Shown: in pieces, positions 42,144 to 54,496 of the stretch
How positions within the stretch are numbered: position 1 is the stretch's first letter
How the letters are laid out: the number at the start of each line of letters is the position of its first letter
Translations under genes and position numbers: made by a program
NCBI GenBank assembly: GCA_037178855.1
Contig: JASJZC010000005.1
Coordinates: 6,634,001-6,698,000, forward strand
Source of the DNA: Oscheius sp. JU75
Taxonomy: Eukaryota > Nematoda > Chromadorea > Rhabditida > Rhabditidae
Length of the DNA stretch: 64,000 nucleotides
Direction of reading: 5' to 3'
The notes under the pieces: model-generated
Told to the model about the DNA's origin: nothing
The model's database searches: none
What the model saw: only the letters and a program-made list of their open reading frames with translations

Positions 42144-43004
42144 CTAAAATGCTTCTAAAAGTCTGACTTGGAAGACTAAACAACCTCGTATCGTTTGATT
42201 GAAGTGTAGTTTGAGTACTGCTTACTATTATTGTTGTTCTGTTCGGAGAGAGGTATAAAGTCGGATTCGAGAGAGCCAAGGAAATCCATGAATCTCTGGT
42301 AGCCCGGATCATGATGCATTCTAGAGAAAAGTCAGTTTAATGCCGAGGACAAGAAGAAAGTATCGGGTCAAAACGGCCGCTTCCGCTCTGAGGCGGCCGG
42401 TTATCTCTGGACTGATCTTGTTCGACACGGGTCACGACTGGACAGTCAGAAATGAGGGCAAGTTTAGGTCTGGATTGGATGGTGCTCCAGGAAAATTGCT
42501 AGGGATTCAAACTCTCAACAAATGTTGACAGACGATAAGCTATCGAATTGGAATGGTTCCACGTTCTAAACTCAGGATTGTTTTTCTAACTCAAGTTTGC
42601 TACTTCCGTAAGATGGAACACGGTGCACTGACTTGTCACAATTCCAGTAACTCCGTCTTTCACCTTAGCACCTTTTTGTTTCATTTTTAAATTTCCCGCT
42701 CATTACCGTATCCTACGGAAACGCGCGCCCTTTCGTCGACCTTTGAATTCCCTGTTGTTTCTAGGCAGGTTTTTTTTGCCAGTGACTGGTGATGTTCTCT
42801 AACGTCTTTTTGCTCCAAAAAAAACTCAAAAAGCAATTTAATTGCTGCTCTGCAATTTAATTGCTGTTCCGCTCTGCCATCTTATGAAACTTTTTGTTTA
42901 TTCCAGGTTTATCACTTTGGACAGTCTGACCTCCGATCAGGGCAAACAATAAGAAAGTAGATCAAATAGAGCCCAGTTTCTTAGCTGCCGAGTGTCGGAG
43001 GAAG
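42144..43004. other. Intergenic with a doubled palindrome
   Basis: No gene recognised. The palindrome AGCAATTTAATTGCT at 42832-42846 is followed by a near copy at 42852-42864. Confidence 0.45.
42832..42864. repeat. Tandem copy of a short palindrome
   Basis: AGCAATTTAATTGCT then GCAATTTAATTGC five bases later; each is self-complementary. Confidence 0.6.
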
Positions 43005-43075
43005 ATGGCTCCGTTCTGGAGGAAGAATCGCCAACCTTCAGATGAAGAGAAGCCAGTTGTACGCAGAACATCCAA
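43005..43075 (+). CDS. P-glycoprotein candidate alternative first exon 1A
   Basis: The ATG at 43005 begins MAPFWRKNRQPSDEEKPVVR and runs into a strong donor (TCCAA|GTAAGT) in phase 2, the phase needed to join the second P-glycoprotein exon at 47458. The intron would be 4.4 kb. The short, basic then acidic N-terminus resembles the variable cytoplasmic start of other P-glycoproteins. Confidence 0.5.
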
Positions 43076-46000
43076 GTAAGTTGTATGTTTCTCCTCTCAA
43101 TATTTTTCATAAAATAGGTGTTATCATACGTGACTTCTTTGTAACCCATGGAAAAGCATTTAAGCCCTAAGAGAAGCTCAGAATGTGTTGACGCTATTTC
43201 TTTAGAACACTTTTTCCTTGAAGTTTAGACCACCCGTGTCCATTACTCGGCAAGCTCAGCGCTCTGATTTAAAATAGTTTTTTTTCATCAGTTATCTCAC
43301 TGTCTTTTAGATACATTCCAATGTTGACAAGAAATGTTACCTTTTCGGTTCTTCTAACGGATTAAGCTTGAAAGACCGCTGATAGTTGTGTCAGATAAAG
43401 ATGAAAAAGAGTTGCAAATTAACAATTTAATAGCTGCAGAATGGAAAGAGAACAGCATCGCTAGCTAATCACTAGTGACAAAACTTTCCTGTTGTGCCTC
43501 TGATAAGTCGCAAAAGTCACAGCATCAGAATATTCGCATAAGTCACACAAACTGTTCTCTGCCTGCCCCGTGCTCGTCTATTTGTTCTCCAAGGAGGTGA
43601 TCCTTGATTGAACTATAAAAACATGCTCGACTTCCACTCGGTCTTTCTTCTCTACTTATTATATGTTCAAACTTCCCTCTTCTGCTCCAATACACTCCAG
43701 TTTTCAAGAAAAGACTGAAATGTCTTATCAGAAGAGAAACGTCAAATCTTTATGACCTGGGCAGATAGAAACTATTTTTTTCGGGACATCCCACTCGAAC
43801 TGAAGTTCGGAAAATGCATTGTATAACTTGTTCACCATACAGCACGAATATCGGTCCTATAGTTTTCTTCGTCACAAGATCACATCTTGCATTTTGTTGC
43901 TAATTTACCGTGTTCTGACCGACAGTTTTGCGAGTTTTTCACACTGCTACATAAGAGTTCTGAGAATGGACTTTGCGTCAAATGTGTTTGTTAAAATGAA
44001 TTTGGAAAGGGTCGAAGGGGTACTTGTTAAGAGACTGTTGCAGTAACCTGGAAATTTCCTAGTCGGTTCATAATGATCTGTATAAAGAAAGGGATTGCTC
44101 CTTTCAGCATTCAATCATTTCAAAGCAAATGATAAGAAAACCAGAGGTTATTCAGACTCTTTGTCTTCTTATCGATGCATGATAGGTCAATAAGTGAACA
44201 AACTTTCTTTATTAGCCCCTAAAATAGTTTCTACGTGTGCAAAATTGATTTTCCGTATTGTTGTCAGACAACGTACCCATATCGGATTCAATTGGCCTTC
44301 ATGCTCTCTCTCCTTGTTCTCTATTTACCCACTCTCCGAACGCCTTGAATACGTGTATGATAAGTTTGGTTTCAGCAGTCACGTGGGAGTGCCAGTATGA
44401 TTTTTAGGGCGTGTCAAGACAGTCGAAAACTTTCTGAGCTATTGAGAAGAGCACAAGTCCTTCTTTTGATGCAAACAGTAACCCATGGGCATCTGCATTA
44501 ACAAAATTGTTCCCACAGTCTTAGCATTGAGTTTTGGCACCCAATTTTGCCGTAGTTCAAGAACTCGAATCGCCCCACCAGTTTTTTTTGGAGAATGTAG
44601 TTCTTCCGTTCGATAACCATTTGTGACTTTTCTGGCTCTCCACGATAAGAGGTTGTAAAGGGCGACAGTAAGCTGCTTGCGTGAGAAGAGTTTATTCAAG
44701 ACGGCATTCTTACGGATCTACTTGGCTAAATCAAGCCGGTGAATAATTAAGGCATAAGAGCCATACTCAATAACACTTATGAATTATGCAGATCTTGTCA
44801 GAAAGCGGCTGACACCTGTGGATGAAAAAAAAAAGTTTTTAACAGAGTTCAGTGGACAAAAACGAGAAAGAGCTGAACTTTTGTCACTTTCTTTATTTAA
44901 AGAATCTTACCTGTTAAAAACTCAATGATGTTTCGAACCTGCAATACTAAGCTACTAGTCCAAAAGGTAGTGGGAAGAAGAAAGAATGAGTTGGAAACGG
45001 CCCACACCTTTACATTCTGCTCCTTCGGTAATTATCTATAGGCTGTTGATGAAACCTATCTGGTGAAGCACTCTTGTGATTCCGAGGGACAAACCTCTGC
45101 AACATGATCTCTTCCGCTATTTGGATTACAAGAACGTCTGGCACATTTCCTCTCTTTTGATCTTCATGACCTGGAAAAAGATCTGTTGATAACAAACATT
45201 GCGTCTGAGAGTCACAAAACTTATGCTCCGAGCTGCGTAGCTTTTCGAATTTGAGAATGAGATTGTGGAGCGCAAACAAGCAGATTCGAGAGTAGTTCAT
45301 GAGACAGTACTTTAGTAGAGCCATAAGTTGAAAGTCTTGAAAACAGTTGAAATACTATCTCGATTACGAAAGTTCATGTTTAGTTTTTGAAATGCGATCT
45401 GCAATTGCATCTGATGCAAATCCTATCATGCTCCCGATCTTTGCTTTGTTAGAGTGGTTGTGTTTCGAAACAAGCAGCAGAGTTTGATCAGCGTGGGAAC
45501 GTCACTTTGCTATCGGGAATTTCGCAATCCAAGCGAGTACCTCTCTAAGCGGATAATAGTAGACAGCTGGCTTTGAACAAGAGACGCCTTCAGTATCGGG
45601 CTCAAGACCAAAAGATCTCGAGAAATGGAATGGAATAACAGTGATTGTGACCAGATCTTTCTTGAACATCGATAGAAAAACACTTTGTGATCGAGTTATC
45701 AGTTTGTGCTCACAGGCCACTATTCCTTTAAAATAGGAGATGGGGAGATAACGGGATGGAAGAGGCGAGGTGCAACTCGTCCAACGTCCCATAGCTTTCT
45801 TTCTCCGTTTCATAGTGTTCTGGATACAGAACATTGAAATTTGTCAAACGAAATAGCCTTGAAGAAGAACTACTGGCTTGAGATAGTACTCCTATTTTTG
45901 GAATCCCTTGTCGAGCAAAATTGAGTTGTATTCTGAGCAGCTTATGTTCGGTGGGAGTAACTAACTACTTTACGAGTTCCCTGTCACTACAGCATCCCAG

Positions 46001-46654
46001 CGAATCTTGCCCATTTTGCACAATTCTAGGTAGTAGGAAGAGTTTACTTTTGACCAGCCGTCTCCGACGATTTCGCCGTCCTTGTGCCTTCAGTTTTCAA
46101 TTGGCGGCTGTGCCGCTTCGTAGTAAAAAAAGACTCACAGTGGCTTCATTAGGACAAAAACCAGGTTCTAAAGAGCACCCAAAGTTGACTTGCCATCCAA
46201 TTTAGACAATAACTGTTCTGAACAACAAAACTCCTGGACAACATAATTGGCTCGCTTCTGTTTCGTGGACTCGGACAAACAAACAAACAGTCCACTACAA
46301 AAGTCATTGCCCTTTGATAGTAGAGATGATAACGACTTTAACATGAAAACAGTCCGGCCAGAAGATTGAAACCTCTGGCTTTCGAGTACATCAGGCTGAC
46401 TCCAGTAGCTTGCAAGGCTAATAGAAGACTTTATTACACCTTTTGAAGATTACCTCTGTTTTGGAATCTCGCAGACAACTAGACTGACTTCCATTCCCGA
46501 GATCAGTTCCTGCTCACGTTTTGTGTCTTTCTGTCTGACCGATTTGTGAGTTCGGGGTATGCTCCCTTTGTGTTCTTATCAGTTGCTTGTTCCGATCTCC
46601 GAGCCATTTTATTCCTTCACCTATCAGGAGACACCTCGTTCTTCTTTCAGGCTC
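43076..46654. other. Long first intron or intergenic DNA upstream of P-glycoprotein
   Basis: No independent gene supported. Scattered open frames (for example minus strand 45834-45502) lack family features. It carries one diverged short interspersed repeat (46261-46332). Confidence 0.4.
46261..46332 (+). repeat. Short interspersed repeat, diverged copy 3
   Basis: Aligns loosely with 31530-31592: TTTCGTGG at the start, then CATTGCCCTTTGATAGTAG and AGATGATAAC at the end. Confidence 0.4.
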
Positions 46655-49600
46655 ATGGGTCTCTTCAAGAAGAAAGATGAGGAAAATGAGGATTGCAGCT
46701 CCGAAGGCGATTCCAGCAAGCATGAGAAAGAGTGAGTTCTTTGGGTTTGTTTTTGAATTTTATGAAGATAGAGCAAGAAAATACGGAGCACCGCTAAGTT
46801 CAAACAATTGGCTGCGTGTCGAGCTCACCAGAGTCTCTTTGTAAGCAAAGGCTTCACTGACCCAAAACCTGAAAAATCACTTTGGGCTCTGTCTCACGGC
46901 CAGACTACAGAAAAACTACCCTGGTCAGACATTTTTTGTCGTGTTTGCAAAACACTGAATCCCGCACTCCCTAATGGTTTGTGACTTTGGCGCCTTTTTG
47001 TGAGTTTTGTGTCGGAGCGGAAGAACCAATATTGAGTGGGAACTTTGATATCTTCGTAAGCCTAATCATTCCAAATTTCGCTATATGAAAGTCAAGAGAG
47101 GAGCCTGAAAGCTTGATAATAGAGAATGGGTTTCAGCGAAACGTTTGAGAGCCAAGATTAGATAGCTTTCGTAGAGTAGCATTCTAAAAATACTTAGCAA
47201 GCCGAAGTTTTTGATCTCGATCTCTTAGGGAATCCCTGTCTGCATTTCAAAAAAGCGCGAGTGCGGGTGTCCTCCGTGGTCATCGAACGGGGCAGGCTCC
47301 GCCCTCGATCTAGTCACTCTTCCCGCCAGCCACTATGGGGCTCATAGAGGACCAACAGAACGAGGTTCTTCTTGTCAAAAAGTGAGATTTGTTGGGGTTT
47401 CCAAGCAATTAGTTGGCCTAAAAATTATTAATTAGTTTCCTAACTCTTAGCTTTCAGAGAAGAGCCAATTCCGAAGGCATCTATAGCTCAATTGGTAAGT
47501 TTTTTGATAAATCTGGGTAGAAACAGTAAATTCAGTACCGCTACACTACTGGAATAGACAAACTTATGCTCCTCGTTGGAGCTGTGGTGGCATGCGGAAC
47601 GGGTGTTGGAATGCCGCTCATGTCTATTATTATGGTTTGTTTCCGTCTAATTTCGTCTTCGCCAGTGAGAATACAACACGATTTATTAAGACGTAGCATA
47701 ATGAGCTACTCTCTTTTTCTTTTTTTAAAAACTTCCAACTGTCTTTCCGGATTTCACAATATCCGAGGCAATATTTGCAGCAGCGATGACGCGACCTTTC
47801 CCGCGCATTTGACCAATAGATCCTTCTCAATTGGGCACTCAGTGATTCACTATTTCTTACGGGAAGGACAGACTCAACTTGCAGGGTAACATCAGTCAGA
47901 ACTTCATTGTAACAATCACACTCATGGCCGATCCGGAATATAAAAGTAAAGTAATTTACAGGACCTGAGAGACATTGAATACGTTTAGCCAATTCGACGT
48001 ACAAGGACATTGTCCAGCATCAACTGACTCACGACGTCGTTCAAAACTGTCTGAAATACGTGTATCTCGGAGCCGGAATCTTTGCAGCTGCATCGATTCA
48101 AGTAATTCGAGCTTCATGATCTCTGATTCCGTGAACGTTTTAGGCTCTCTGCTTCCTCGTTGTCTGTGAGAATCTAGTCAATAGACTCAGGAGAAATTTC
48201 TTGAAAGCCATTCTTCGTCAGGACATCACCTGGTTCGACAAGAATCACTCGGGAACTCTAGCCACAAAACTCTTCGAGTGAGTAGAGGGAGCCTAACAGG
48301 AGGGGAGAACAAAAGATCAAAAGACGGGGAGACCAAACGAACACCGAAAAAAGAACACAACATTTTCAGTAATCTGGAGCGTGTGAAGGAGGGAACCGGA
48401 GACAAAATCGGCCTGATGATTCAGTTCGTCGCCCAGTTCTTCGGAGGATTCATCGTCGCCTTCACCTACGACTGGCGTCTGACTCTGATCATGATGAGCC
48501 TGGCTCCATTCCTGATCATTTGCGGAGGTTTCATTGCCAAACTGATGGCAACAGCTGCAACTCGTGAAGCAAAGAAATACGCGGTGGCTGGAGCCATCGC
48601 CGAAGAGGTCTTGACGTGTATGAGGACTGTCATCGCCTTCAATGGTCAAGAATACGAGTGTGCTAGGTAGACATGCTCCTTGCATGAAAAATATCACAAG
48701 TTCAGATACGACGAGGCTTTGGCTGGAGGCAGAGCTACTGGAATCAAGAAGAGTCTGTACGTTGGAGTCGGTCTTGCTCTGACCTTCCTCATCCTCTTCT
48801 CCTCGTACTGTCTCGCCTTCTGGGTCGGAACTAACTTTGTTGCCAAGGGACCCCTAAACGGAGGTATGGACGGAGGAACTGTTATGACTGTGAGTCTCTC
48901 AAAAGACAATAAGCTAAATGATTCAGGTCTTCTTCTCAGTCATGATGGGTTCAATGGCTCTTGGACAGGCCGGACCTCAATTTGCTGTCCTCGGCACAGC
49001 CATGGGAGCTGCTGGAGCTCTCTACCAGATCATTGATCGCGTTCCCGAAATCGACGCCTATTCTCAGGAGGGAGCTCGTCCCGATAATCTCAAGGGCAAA
49101 GTCACAGTGCAGAATCTTCACTTCACCTATCCCACTCGTCCCGATGTACCTATTCTTAAGGGACTAGGCTTTGAGGCTAATCCGGGAGAGACTGTCGCTC
49201 TCGTCGGAAGCAGTGGTTGCGGAAAGAGCACAATTATCCAACTTCTCCTCAGATACTACAATCCGGAAAGTGGAAGTGTGAGTTCTTTGATCCTGTGATG
49301 CGAAGAATAGAAGTTCAGATTGCAATTGATGGCTATCCCATCGAGGAGATCAACATTGAGTTCCTTCGAAACTACATCGGAGTCGTCTCTCAGGAGCCGA
49401 ATCTCTTTAACACAACCATCGAGCAGAACATTCGTTACGGACGTGAGGAGATCACCCAGAGCGAGATCATTGCCGCCCTTCACAAGGCTAACGCCTACAA
49501 TTTCGTCATGAGCTTCCCAGAACAACTTCAGACCCTTGTAAGTTTAATAGAAGTTCTATATTGCTCGTAGAAAGGGACTACGAGTAATGTAGTAGGTAAT

Positions 49601-52252
49601 GTAGTTACATATAGTAATCGGACGCTGTGGGAAAAACATTTATTTCAGGTCGGAGATCGAGGAACCCAAATGTCAGGAGGTCAGAAACAACGTATCGCTA
49701 TTGCTAGAGCTCTTGTTCGTGATCCTAAGATACTTCTTCTCGACGAGGCTACATCGGCTTTGGATGCTGAGAGTGAACACGTTGTTCAGCAGGCTCTTGA
49801 CAATGTTGGTTGACTCATTTCCCCTTATCCAAATTCTGAGTTCAGGCTTCCAAGGGACGTACCACCATTGTCATCGCTCACCGTCTGTCCACTATCCAAA
49901 ATGCAGACAAGATCATTGTCATGAAAGCTGGTGAGGTTATGGAAGTTGGAAAACACAACGAACTCCTCGAAAAGAAGGGACTCTACCATGAGCTGGTTAA
50001 TGCTCAGGTCTTCGCCGATGTGGACAGTGGGGCTGACCCGGATAGGCTGAGACGTGACTCTGTTCGCTCGAACAGACGGGATTCCGAAGGACAGAAGGAT
50101 CTGAAGAGATTCAAGTCGCAGCTCTCAAAGGTGGATGACCAGAAACCGGATGCCGCCGATCTGAAGGATCCTGAAAAGGACTTGGAACGATTGAAGAAGG
50201 AACTTGAGGAGGAAGGAGCAGTGAAGGCCAACTTGTTCGGAATCCTGAAGTATGCTCGTCCCGAATGGTGCTATCTAATCATTGCCGTCATCTCCTCGTC
50301 CATTCAAGGATGTGTCTTCCCTGCTTTCTCACTCTTCTTTTCCCAGATCATTCAGGTAGATATTCTGTCTTTCCGTTAGTAACAATGTTTTAGGTCTTTT
50401 CCTTTGACCCTAACGATCCCGACGCCGTTGTCAAAATGAAACACGACGGTCACTTCTGGGCTCTCATGTTTTTGGTTCTTGGAGCTGTTGAAGCTATTAC
50501 CATGATCACGCAGTGCTTCTTGTTCGGACTGTCTGCTGAACGTCTGACAATGAGACTCCGGTCAAAGGTCTTCCGCAATGTGATGAGAATGGATGCTCCC
50601 TACTTTGACATGTCCATCCACTCTGCTGGAAAGATCAGTACTCGTTTGGCTACTGATGCACCCAATGTGAAATCTGTAAGTGACATGGCCTCTTTGGATA
50701 CAAAACAATTTAGGCCATTGACTATCGTCTGGGCTCCGTTTTTGGATGTTTCGTCTCCATTGGTTGTGGAATCGGTATCGCCTTCTACTACGGCTGGCAG
50801 ATGGCTCTCCTCGTGATTGCCATCTTCCCTCTTGCTGGAGTTGGACAGTCGATCCAGATGAAATATTTCTCTGGAAAGGCTGGAACTGAGGCCAAGGACA
50901 TGGAGAACAGTGGAAAGATTGCAATGGAAGCTATTGAGAACATACGAACCGTCCAGGCCTTGACTCTTCAGAACAGACTCTACAATCAGTTCTGTCACTA
51001 TCTGGATGGACCTCATGCCACGAAGAAGCGTCAGGCGATCATTCAAGGCATCTCCTATGGATTCGCCTCTTCCATCTTCTACTTCCTCTACGCTGCCTCG
51101 TTCCGTTTCGGACTCTTCCTCATCATCCATCCGTCTGTCTCCATGCAACCGATGAATGTTCTCCGAGTTCTGTTCGCCATCTCCTTCACTGCTGGAAGTC
51201 TCGGATTCGCCAGTGCTTATTTCCCCGAGTACATCAAGGCCACTTTCGCAGCCGGCCTCATCTTTAAGATGCTCGATGAAGAGCCAGGAATCGACAGTTT
51301 GACTTCGGGAGGAAAGAGACCCAAGCTGTCTGGACATGTCCAGTTAAAGAGTGTTCACTTCAAGTACCCAGAAAGACCGGATATTCCTATTCTCAACGGC
51401 CTGGATGTGGATGTGAAACCGGGAGAGGTGAGATATTCACTTTTTGAGTCTTACTCAAGATATTTCAGACTCTGGCTTTGGTCGGTCCTTCCGGCTGTGG
51501 AAAGTCGACGGTTATCTCCTTAGTCGAGAGATTCTATGATCCTCTGGGAGGAAATATCATGGTCGACAACGAGGATCTGAGAGAGATGAACCCCAACCAC
51601 CTCCGTTCCCACATCGCTCTCGTCTCGCAGGAACCTATCCTTTTCGACACTTCCATCCGTGCCAACATCATCTATGGTCTACCAGCTGGTTCCGTGTCCG
51701 AAGACGAAATTCTCGAGGCTGCCAAGAAAGCCAACATTCACAAGTTTGTATCGGAACTTCCTGATGGCTATGAAACGAGGGTGAGTTTAAGTTTTTAGTT
51801 ATAAAATGAGAAGAAAGCAGCGCAGCCGCCTGTCTAGTCCAGGCTCGTTCGGTCCGAAAGCCACTTTTATACAGATGTTAAACAATTATATTTTTCAGGT
51901 CGGGGATAAAGGTACTCAACTCTCTGGTGGCCAAAAGCAACGAATCGCCATCGCTCGAGCCCTTATTCGCAACCCGAAAATCCTCCTGCTGGACGAGGCC
52001 ACTTCCGCCCTCGATACCGAGTCCGAGAAGCTGGTACAGGAAGCATTAGACAAGGCTTCAGAGGGCAGAACTTGTATCGTGGTGGCTCATCGTCTGTCCA
52101 CAGTGGTCAATGCCAATTGCATCATGGTCGTGACCAACGGAAAGGTCATCGAGAAGGGAACACACATCGAGCTGATGGCCAAACGAGGCGCTTACTGGGC
52201 TCTGACGCAGAAGCAGAGTATGTCTGTGGCACACAACGAGGAACGGATGTAA
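46655..52252 (+). CDS. P-glycoprotein, ABCB-type full ABC transporter
   Basis: ATP-driven exporter of lipophilic compounds in the plasma membrane, often apical gut. Exons: 46655-46731, 47458-47494, 47536-47634, 47885-47950, 48018-48101, 48144-48277, 48370-48666, 48706-48889, 48927-49277, 49319-49537, 49649-49804, 49846-50355, 50394-50675, 50714-51427, 51469-51780, 51899-52252, giving 1291 aa, the full TMD-NBD-TMD-NBD length. TMD1 starts [23 protein letters not shown]1 has Walker [11 protein letters not shown]-loop VSQEPNLF, signature MSGGQKQR (usual LSGGQ changed to MSGGQ), Walker [13 protein letters not shown] and [12 protein letters not shown]2 has [28 protein letters not shown] and VVAHRLST. 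A charged linker lies between. The start chosen follows ttctttcag (to 46650), a good trans-splice site. Two other first exons (43005, 47335) are possible. Which numbered pgp paralogue this is cannot be told with certainty; the short MGLFKKK start is reminiscent of PGP-9. Confidence 0.95.
47335..47381 (+). CDS. P-glycoprotein candidate alternative first exon 1C
   Basis: The ATG at 47335 begins [15 protein letters not shown] and meets a donor (AAAAA|GTGAG) in phase 2, compatible with the exon at 47458 through a 76-nt intron. It is the closest of the three candidate first exons. Confidence 0.45.
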
Positions 52253-52739
52253 TACGAGGATTTTATACTGGAAGAATTCTTTACTGTGATCTCAGTCTCG
52301 CTATATCTACTTGCAATGAAACGTGTTACTTTTTCGATTCTAACCGCCTGGTACATCTACAGACAAATTTGAGCATTGTAAGTCGACTCTCCTTAGCATT
52401 GAATTGTTGATACCTATGATATCAGACTCCAAGTCTCGCTGTATTCTGTTTACTGGACTCTATCGCTTATATTCGCGGCCCAATGGAAAACAATTACTGC
52501 ACTTTGTAACTTGGAACGTTTTCATTTTTTTGGTTAGACCGTTTTTGATTTTTGTGTATTTTTGAAGTTTTCAGCTTGAAAATTAACTCAATCTTGGAAT
52601 TTCTTATAAACTTATGACCAAAAACGCGTGTTCGATCTCTGCGTTGGTTGGTTGGCCAAAAGATTTAAAGGAGAGAAAAAGATATTTTTTAATGCCGTCC
52701 TGGCCAATAATTGCAACATTTTTGGCTTGCGATTAATAA
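52253..52739. other. 3' region of P-glycoprotein
   Basis: Non-coding; no strong AATAAA recognised near the stop. Confidence 0.4.
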
Positions 52740-53243
52740 TCGCAATCGAACATCCCTGGTCCTGACGCATTTCGGTCTGGCTCGTCCCTACAGGAAGAAG
52801 GCTGTCCGTCGTGGTGTGGCCTGCATCGGGACGAAGAAGTATTGTTCAAGTTCGGCGATGCGTTTCGAGGAAGTCACTCCGCCAGACGATCTCATCAGCT
52901 GCATGTACATGATGCACGAGTTCCTCACGGGTAGTCTGCCGTGGTCAGCCGGCTCCGGGATCTACAAACACGTGCTGCAGGAGATGTCGTCGATACGACC
53001 CAGACGGATGCCAAAAAGAAAGACACCCTTTTCGACAACGTCATCGAAGTCTACAAGGAGATCAAGAAGGCCAATGGCTTCGATCAGCTCGTCAATTACT
53101 GCGAGATCATAGCCCAGTTGGCAGCTGAGGTGGAGAAGACGGATAAGGACAAAGACCAGTCTTCCCGACCACGAGGGAAAACGAGAGGAAAAAGGAACTC
53201 AAGAACAAGAAGTAGATGTTTTTTTCTTGATCTAACTAAATAA
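52740..53243 (+). pseudogene. Casein-kinase-1/TTBK-like kinase fragment, frameshifted and catalytically broken
   Basis: Without any intron the first frame reads HFGLARPYRKKAVRRG, IGTKKYCSSSAMRF, PPDDLISCMYMMHEFLTGSLPW, which matches the activation segment to helix F of nematode CK1/TTBK kinases. The DFG aspartate has become His, and the N-lobe is absent. Near 52,990 the frame changes without a splice site, and the second frame (FDNVIEVYKEIKKANGFDQL) matches the C-lobe. A basic tail and AATAAA at 53239 follow. The loss of introns suggests a processed copy. Confidence 0.6.
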
Positions 53244-53359
53244 AACTCTCGGGAGCCCCTTTATTCTTATTGTTAGTTCATTATGCTGTCACAGTTTTGC
53301 TTTCAGACCATTTCCATCTCGTCTTGTGGAATTGCTACAACTAAAAATTGTTGCCAATA

Positions 53360-53521
53360 ATGGACAACAACAATTTCGACGGTTTGTTCAACAGCAGATG
53401 GTCAGAACAGCCTAAATTCGTTGCGAAACCAGCAAAGTCGCCGTGGCCATCCACTCCTGACAAAATAACCTGTCTGCAGCAACCCATGTCTACGGACACT
53501 CCTATTTGCCTTTCCGTGTGA
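53360..53521 (+). CDS. Small open frame, 53 aa, function unknown
   Basis: The ATG at 53360 opens a Asn/Pro/Ser-rich 53-codon frame (MDNNNFDGLFNSRWSEQPKF at the start), preceded by a tgctttcag acceptor near 53,300-53,308 that could be a trans-splice site. No domain is seen. It may be non-coding. Confidence 0.25.
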   Translation: MDNNNFDGLFNSRWSEQPKFVAKPAKSPWPSTPDKITCLQQPMSTDTPICLSV

Positions 53522-53615
53522 GCTCTTTGATCTCTTCTCCCGGAAAGTGCTTTTTGACATAGGAGGAGGAAGAAAAACGATATTATTAACAGAAACAGGG
53601 GCTAACTAAACGGGC

Positions 53616-54495
53616 TCACTTGTTGTGTTTGTGCTTGATGTTGTAGAGTTCGAGACGGGCGGTGACGTACTTTTTCTGGACGGCAATGGAGGTATCTTTG
53701 ACGTATTTTCTGAATCCGAGATACAAATGAAAAGCAGAAAGACTTACGCGGCAGCATCGCGCTCCTCTGCCGTGGTAGTGTATGACGCCTTGGCAGCGTC
53801 AACCAGGACTTTCTTCAGTTGGTCGGCTCTCTTCGTCTCTTCGCGCAAATCTATTTCCAAGCCGTATACTGAAAAGAGCTAGCATTACAGATTCAAAACA
53901 TGAACGAACCTTTGTCCTCGAGGTGCTTTCTGTCCTGAAGGTCTCTCGTATCCTGGTTAATTTTCGTCTGGCTCATGATCTCTTCCATCCGCTTGTTCAG
54001 GCTGTCCTGGTACTTCATGAACGAGTAGAATCCGTCGTTCGTCTTCTCGTTGGTCAGGCGGCCTTGGATTTTCTTCAATCCGTCCAGTTTGGTCGTCTCC
54101 TTGGTGACAATTTCGTCGTATCTAAAGGTTGTGATTGATCAGGAAAAGTAAGAAAAACTGACTTTTGTTCCATGGCCTTGTGTTCACGGAGGAGACCGTC
54201 TACTACCTTCTGCTCGCCTTCAATCTCTCCCCGCTGCTGCTTCAGCTTCTCGATATCACTCTTGGCTGAAATAAAGCTGCAAGGAGATTACAAAGTGGAC
54301 CAACTTTTGACGATAGAACTGCGGAGTGTCTCGATTTCTGACTCCCCCTTCTTGCTGCCCGTTTCGGCTTCTCTCGTCTCTGAATTGAGGGACATTTCAC
54401 AGGTAATGTGTTGAAGAAATACCTTTTTCCAAGTCGGCAATGGCAGCGTTGAATCCGGCGATGAAGCGCTGCATCTCTCGACAATTTTCGGTCAT
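53616..54495 (-). CDS. Coiled-coil protein, 225 aa, unknown role
   Basis: Exons: 54495-54423, 54379-54305, 54265-54163, 54121-53910, 53868-53748, 53709-53616, all in phase. The ATG directly follows a ttgcag acceptor, so trans-splicing probably sets the start. Nearly the whole length is heptad-patterned and charged (FIAGFNAAIADLEKG, SDIEKLKQQRGEIEGEQ, LDGLKKIQGRLTNEK, EEIMSQTKINQDTR, RADQLKKVLVDAAKAS), ending YNIKHKHNK. There is no signal peptide, membrane segment or globular domain. Such short all-coil proteins occur among kinetochore, centrosome and vesicle-tether subunits; the sequence does not settle which. It is downstream of, and on the same strand as, the anillin/him-6 cluster, but the 0.8 kb gap makes operon membership doubtful. 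Confidence 0.7.
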
Positions 54496-54496
54496 T

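Noticed and set aside
50600-51337. 245-codon minus-strand open frame
   Set aside because: It is antisense to the second membrane domain of the P-glycoprotein and has no independent support.
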